Positions 59,868-64,000 of a DNA stretch of 64,000 nucleotides are shown here, one piece after another. Source of the stretch: Brachybacterium sp. YJGR34 (GTDB lineage: Bacteria; Actinomycetota; Actinomycetes; Actinomycetales; Dermabacteraceae); contig NZ_PNFB01000007.1 in the NCBI RefSeq assembly GCF_003347015.1, forward strand, positions 1-64,000, in the 5' to 3' direction. Below the pieces are notes generated by a model, which did no database searches, was not told the origin of the DNA, and saw only the letters and a list, made by a program, of their open reading frames with translations. Each line of letters starts with the position of its first letter. Position 1 is the first letter of the stretch. The position numbers and the translations under genes are program-made.

Positions 59868-60757
59868 CGACCACCTCGACCACCACGACCACCACCGCGG
59901 GGGAGGGGCCGTCCCGGCGCCGTTCCGGGGGCGGGTCCCGTCGGCGCACCAGCACCGTCGCGAGCTCCGTGGCGATGGCCCTCATCGGCGCGGCCTTCAT
60001 CGTGCCTCTGCTCTGGGTGGTGCTGGCCTCGTTCGACACCGAGGCGACCCTGGCGGTGGCCTGGCCGGAGACCTGGAGCCTGGGCAACTTCCAGGCGATC
60101 TGGAACGCGGAGACGACGTTCCGCCCGCTGTGGAACTCGCTGGTGCTGTGCGTCGGGGCGACGATCGTGACGATGGTCGCGGCCGTGCTGTGCGCGTACC
60201 CGCTCTCCCGCTATCGCTTCCGCGCCAAGCGTCCGCTGCTGCTGACCATCATCTTCTCCACCGGGCTGCCGATCACCGCGATCATGATCCCGGTGTACGC
60301 GCTCTTCGTGCAGGTCAACCTCATCGACTCGATGGGCGGGGCGATCCTGTTCCTCGGTGCGAGCGCGCTGCCGTACGCCATCTTCCTCACCAAGGGGTTC
60401 ATGGACGGCGTGCCGGTGGAGATCGAGGAGTCCGCCTGGACCGAGGGCGCCGGGGTCTACCGCGCCCTGTGGTCCGTGGTGCTGCCGCTGATGCGCTCGG
60501 GCCTCTCGGTCGCGACGATCTTCACCTTCGTGAACATGTGGGGCAACTTCTTCGTGCCCTTCATGCTGCTGCTGAGCCCGGACAAGCTGCCGGCCGCGGT
60601 GACCCTCTACACCTTCTCCTCCCAGTACGGGCAGGTCGCCTACGGCCAGCTCGCCGCCTTCTCGATCTTCTACTCGCTGCCGGTGGTCGCGCTGTACCTG
60701 TTCCTGGGGCGGACCCTGGGCCGCGGCTTCGCCGCCGCGGGCGGCGTGAAGAGCTGA
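59864..60757 (+). CDS. Sugar ABC transporter permease 2 (MalG-like)
   Basis: This 297-aa second permease has six helices and an EAA loop reading EIEESAWTEGAGVYRALWSVVLPLM. The N-terminal leader contains a run of eleven threonines and serines followed by a basic cluster. The ATG overlaps the preceding permease stop, with GGAGGAGAAG as ribosome site. Its last 88 bases overlap, on the opposite strand, the end of the acyltransferase gene, so expression of the two could interfere. No ATPase gene follows. Confidence 0.93.
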   Translation: MTTTSTTTTTTAGEGPSRRRSGGGSRRRTSTVASSVAMALIGAAFIVPLLWVVLASFDTEATLAVAWPETWSLGNFQAIWNAETTFRPLWNSLVLCVGATIVTMVAAVLCAYPLSRYRFRAKRPLLLTIIFSTGLPITAIMIPVYALFVQVNLIDSMGGAILFLGASALPYAIFLTKGFMDGVPVEIEESAWTEGAGVYRALWSVVLPLMRSGLSVATIFTFVNMWGNFFVPFMLLLSPDKLPAAVTLYTFSSQYGQVAYGQLAAFSIFYSLPVVALYLFLGRTLGRGFAAAGGVKS

Positions 60758-62013
60758 GAGCCGGTCGTCGCGACGGGTCCGTCCTCCGGGGCGGACCCGT
60801 CGGTCGTCGGTGGCCGGTCCGTCGGACCCCGGCGCCGCAGGGCGCGGGGCCGCCGCCGCCCGTTGAGCCACGCCCCGAGCCAGGTGGAGCGGACCAGCAG
60901 GTCGTAGGAGAGCAGCAGCATCGTCATCACCACCGCCAGGGTGATCGCGAGCTTGACGGGGATCGGCAGGGCGAGCTGGGCGAGCGGGACCTCCACCAGG
61001 AGCAGCAGGGGGAAGTGCAGGAGGTAGATCCAGTAGGAGGAGTCGGAGAGGTACCGCACCGCGGGGATCTCCCGGCGGATCACCCGCGCGGCGAGGCCCA
61101 GGAGGCCGTACACCCACGCCCAGCCGGCCAGACCCGTCAGCACGGCCGTGACGAGCGGCGGCAGGCTGCCCGGGTCGAGCAGGACCACCGGGCTCAGCAT
61201 CACGGCGAGCACCAGGTACGGGATCCACCGCCGCTCCAGAGCCTCCAGCGCTCCGGGAGCCGCCCGCAGGAACCAGCCCGCGAGGAAGGCCCCGCCGTAG
61301 GCGATGCTCGCTCCGGCCACCGGCATCAGCGTGTACGGCTCGGTGATGCTCATCGGCGTCCCGTCCTGCGCCAGGAGGCCCAGCACGTAGGGGATCGCCA
61401 CCAGGACCAGGCCGTACGGGGCGGCGAGCGCCTCGCCGATCCGCCCGGCGAGCCGTTCAGCGCGCTCCCGGCCGAGCATCCGCACCAGCACGGCCCGCAG
61501 GGTGACCACCACGAGCACGATCTCCAGCAGGAGCAGCAGGAACCACAGGTGCATCGTGGGCAGGGCCAGCGGCCCACCGCCGGTGGCGGACGCCTGCTCC
61601 GGGGGTCCCACGGGACCGCCGTTCACCACCGCGTTCAGGACGAGCGCTCCGATCATCAGCGCGAAGAGGACGGGCCAGAAGGCCACCAGCGGCAGCCCGA
61701 TCCGCAGCATCCGGTCGCGCAGGTAGGCGCCGACCCCGCGCCGCTGCAGCACCATGTGGCCGAAGAACCCGGCGAGCATCATGAACAGGGTCATGCGGAA
61801 GAGATGGATGACGGCGACGGCACCGAGGGCGGTCCACGAGCTGCGACTGTCGGGGACGAGCCACAGCCCGCCGGGGGCGAAGGGCATCAGCGCGTGCAGC
61901 AGCACCCCGAGCAGGAGGGCGCCGCCGCGCAGGGCATCGAGATGGTGCAGTCTCCGCGACGGCGTCCCGGAGTGCGCCGGAGCTCGGAGAGTCGGGGGAG
62001 AGTCGTAGGTCAT
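60670..62013 (-). CDS. Acyltransferase family 3 membrane protein
   Basis: This 447-aa membrane protein has about ten helices and the family-3 signature near the start, HHLDALRGGALLLGVLLHALMPF, where the histidine and arginine are needed for acyl transfer. Members O-acetylate sugars, antibiotics or cell-wall glycans, or act as succinyltransferases (OpgC). The C-terminal 60 residues are basic, proline-rich and cytoplasmic. The last 29 codons overlap the end of the permease gene on the other strand. The ATG has TACGCT 7 bases upstream. An ATG at 62145 gives an unlikely longer leader. Confidence 0.87.
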   Translation of the reverse strand: MTYDSPPTLRAPAHSGTPSRRLHHLDALRGGALLLGVLLHALMPFAPGGLWLVPDSRSSWTALGAVAVIHLFRMTLFMMLAGFFGHMVLQRRGVGAYLRDRMLRIGLPLVAFWPVLFALMIGALVLNAVVNGGPVGPPEQASATGGGPLALPTMHLWFLLLLLEIVLVVVTLRAVLVRMLGRERAERLAGRIGEALAAPYGLVLVAIPYVLGLLAQDGTPMSITEPYTLMPVAGASIAYGGAFLAGWFLRAAPGALEALERRWIPYLVLAVMLSPVVLLDPGSLPPLVTAVLTGLAGWAWVYGLLGLAARVIRREIPAVRYLSDSSYWIYLLHFPLLLLVEVPLAQLALPIPVKLAITLAVVMTMLLLSYDLLVRSTWLGAWLNGRRRPRALRRRGPTDRPPTTDGSAPEDGPVATTGSQLFTPPAAAKPRPRVRPRNRYSATTGSE

Positions 62014-62135
62014 GGCCACGAGCGTAGGGAGGAGGAGCGCCCGAGCGCCTCGCCCGATCGGAGGAGAGGCCATCCCCTGATCAGTGGATGCCGGGCCTCT
62101 GGTGCCGCGCTGCGTCCGGCGGAACACTGGTGGCC

Positions 62136-63386
62136 ATGGTGACACTCCGCGCCCCCGCGCCCTGGCGGGTCGAGAGCTCCGAGCATGCCGGGCCCCGGAG
62201 ACCCGGTCCCGCGCGGACGGGCCGACTCGGGGAGCTGCTCGAGGTCTGGCTGCCGCCGATGCTGGTGCCGGTCTCCTGGGGAGCGGGTTGGATCGCCTCC
62301 CAGACCTGGCTGTCCACGGTCCATGTCGCGTGGTCCCTGATCCCGGCGCTCCTGCTGCTGGGCACCCGGTGGCTGCTGGAGCGGACCCTCGTCGGCACCG
62401 GTCGCGGCTCGCGGGCTCTGACCGCTCTGTACCCGCTGCACCTGATGCTCGTCGCGATCTCGACCCTGCTGAATCCGATGACCTGCATCTACGCCTTCGT
62501 GGGCTATATCGACTCCGCGCGCTTCCTCACCGGGACGACCGGCCGTCTCGTCGTGGTCGCGACGGCGCTGCTGTGCGCGGTGGGGCAGCTGGGCGGGATC
62601 CGGGTGGTGGTCGCGGAGGTCTGGTTCTTCGTCGCCCTCGCCGTCGTGAACCTGGTGGTCGCCGCCGGGATGATGGTGCTGGCCGGTGATCGGGAGCGCG
62701 CCCTGGACGAGCGCGAGCAGGCCGTGCGCGAGATCGAGCGCATGCATCGGGAGAACGCCCGGCTGCAGGAGGAGCTGCTGGCCCGGGCACGGGAGGCCGG
62801 CGTCGAGGAGGAGCGTGGACGTCTGTCCCGCGAGATCCACGACACCGTGGCCCAGGGCCTGGTCGGGGTGATCCGTCAGCTCGAGGCCGTCGGACAGGGC
62901 GTCGACGGGGCCGCCCGGCACCGGATCGGTGTGGCCGAGGAGGCGGCCCGCGACTGCCTGCTCGAGGCGCGACGCGCTGTCGAGGGACTCGCCCCGCACC
63001 AGCTGAGCGGGGCCGACGCGGCCGATGCGCTGGCTGCCCTGGTCGCCCGCTGGGCACGGACGTACCGCGTGGTCGCCACCGTCGACGTCGACGACGCGCC
63101 GCGCACGGGACGGCACGACGACGTGCTGCTGCGCATCGCGCAGGAGGCGCTGGCGAACATCGCCCGCCATGCCGGGGCGGGGGCGGTCACCGTGCACCTC
63201 GGGGGCGACGCGGAGGTCCGGGTGCTCCGCATCGAGGACGACGGCCGGGGCTTCGACGCCTCGGCCGCACCGCGCGGTCACGGCCTGGCGAACATGGCCG
63301 AGCGCGCCCGCCGCGCCGGCGGTGAGCTGGAGGTCCGGACCGCGCCGGGGGCGGGATGCACGATCACGGCCAGGCTGCCCCGATGA
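62136..63386 (+). CDS. Two-component sensor histidine kinase (NarL/LuxR type)
   Basis: This 416-aa membrane kinase has five or six N-terminal helices (residues about 30-190), a coiled coil (REQAVREIERMHRENARLQEEL) and the HisKA_3 phosphoacceptor motif REIHDTVAQGLVG. The HATPase region has the N-box EALANIARHA and the G-box DDGRGFD. The short loops between helices suggest that it senses membrane stress or a small ligand rather than using a large external domain. The ATG has AACACT 7 bases upstream. Its stop overlaps the response regulator start (ATGA). Confidence 0.93.
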   Translation: MVTLRAPAPWRVESSEHAGPRRPGPARTGRLGELLEVWLPPMLVPVSWGAGWIASQTWLSTVHVAWSLIPALLLLGTRWLLERTLVGTGRGSRALTALYPLHLMLVAISTLLNPMTCIYAFVGYIDSARFLTGTTGRLVVVATALLCAVGQLGGIRVVVAEVWFFVALAVVNLVVAAGMMVLAGDRERALDEREQAVREIERMHRENARLQEELLARAREAGVEEERGRLSREIHDTVAQGLVGVIRQLEAVGQGVDGAARHRIGVAEEAARDCLLEARRAVEGLAPHQLSGADAADALAALVARWARTYRVVATVDVDDAPRTGRHDDVLLRIAQEALANIARHAGAGAVTVHLGGDAEVRVLRIEDDGRGFDASAAPRGHGLANMAERARRAGGELEVRTAPGAGCTITARLPR

Positions 63387-64000
63387 GCCCGGTGCGCGCC
63401 GTGGTGGTGGACGACCACCCCGTGGTCCGCGACGGCCTGGTCGCGATGCTCGGTGCCGATGACGGCATCGACGTGGTGGGCACCGCGCAGGACGGCCGGC
63501 AGGCCCTCGACCTGATCGCACGGACCGAGCCCGACGTGGTGCTCATGGACCTGCGGATGCCCGGCACCAGCGGCACCGAGGCGATCCGCGCGCTGCGGGC
63601 CGACGGTCGCAGCACACCCCGCATCCTGGTGCTGACCACCTACGACACCGACCGTGACATCCGCAGCGCCCTCGAGGCCGGGGCCGACGGCTATCTCCTC
63701 AAGGACACCCGGCGCGACGAGGTGATCCGCGCCGTCCTCGATCTCGCCGCCGGCCGCGCGGTGCTGAGCCCTGCGGCGCTCGCGGTCCTCGCCGGAGCGC
63801 GCAGCGGCCGCGCGCGGCTCAGCACCCGGGAGGCAGAGGTGCTGCGTCTGGTGGCCGACGGCTGCACCAATCGGGCGGTCGCCACACGGCTGGGCATCGG
63901 CGAGGCCACGGTGAAGACCCACCTGATGCACGTCTACGAGAAGCTGGGGGTGGGCGATCGGGCCTCCGCGGTGCGCACGGCGTGGGAGCTGGGGCTGGTG
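63383..64000 (+). CDS. LuxR-type response regulator (cut by window end)
   Basis: The visible 206 residues contain a receiver domain with the acidic pocket VVDDHP, the phosphoacceptor Asp56 in VLMDLRMPG and the lysine in LLKD. A LuxR-type helix-turn-helix follows (LSTREAEVLRLVADGCTNRA, then ATVKTHLMHVYEKLGV). Almost the complete protein is present; at most a few C-terminal residues are missing. It overlaps the histidine kinase gene by 4 bases and is its partner. Target genes may include the adjacent acyltransferase or importer, but this is only suggested by proximity. Confidence 0.93.
   Translation, partial: MSPVRAVVVDDHPVVRDGLVAMLGADDGIDVVGTAQDGRQALDLIARTEPDVVLMDLRMPGTSGTEAIRALRADGRSTPRILVLTTYDTDRDIRSALEAGADGYLLKDTRRDEVIRAVLDLAAGRAVLSPAALAVLAGARSGRARLSTREAEVLRLVADGCTNRAVATRLGIGEATVKTHLMHVYEKLGVGDRASAVRTAWELGLV

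Overview
The window is 64 kb of very GC-rich actinobacterial chromosome. The gene content and order point to a Micrococcales organism, most likely Brachybacterium or another member of Dermabacteraceae. The supporting features are uvrC-rapZ-yvcK-whiA followed by gap-pgk-tpi-secG, a pentose-phosphate block with opcA, a cmk-der fusion, frequent GTG starts, GTGA/ATGA stop-start overlaps and many promoters that appear to be leaderless. The genus is an inference.

Layout. Positions 1-2912 hold the end of an unknown gene, uvrB and a HIT-family hydrolase. Positions 2913-24190 look like an accessory region placed between uvrB and the uvrA locus. It holds an IS5-type transposase remnant, a PadR-regulated FtsX-type ABC transporter, a GlxA-type AraC regulator beside a broken MFS gene and a methyltransferase, an intact MFS exporter under a palindromic operator, several GNAT acetyltransferases, a HAD hydrolase, a second-looking UMP kinase next to an ASCH protein and an ABC exporter, a putative lipoprotein, an unknown 395-aa protein, a ParB-like protein, a broken serine resolvase and an aminoglycoside-phosphotransferase-like protein. 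Three direct copies of a ~150-bp repeat lie inside it.

Positions 24191-31940 carry a fifth GNAT, a propeller-type glycosidase-like protein, a pyrimidine-dimer glycosylase, a family-A DNA polymerase and a metallo-beta-lactamase fold hydrolase. The last two diverge from uvrA across a single LexA box. Positions 31964-40548 are core: uvrC, rapZ, yvcK, whiA, gap, pgk, tpiA, secG. Positions 40672-47372 on the minus strand are the pentose-phosphate genes tkt, tal, zwf and an opcA::6-phosphogluconolactonase fusion. Positions 47824-55139 hold ctaB, xerD, parA, rluB, tyrA and cmk-der; scpA and scpB, which usually sit between parA and rluB, are not there.

Positions 55242-64000 hold two small membrane proteins, a Nudix hydrolase that probably starts at ATC, an unknown partner gene, a carbohydrate ABC importer (binding protein and two permeases, no ATPase), an acyltransferase whose end overlaps the importer, and a two-component system cut by the window edge.

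Together: UvrA, UvrB and UvrC (nucleotide excision repair), the dimer glycosylase and the extra polymerase form a repair theme. Lower glycolysis and the pentose-phosphate block form central carbon metabolism. The accessory region looks like a resistance and defence attic built by repeated insertion and decay. No tRNA, rRNA or CRISPR array was recognised.
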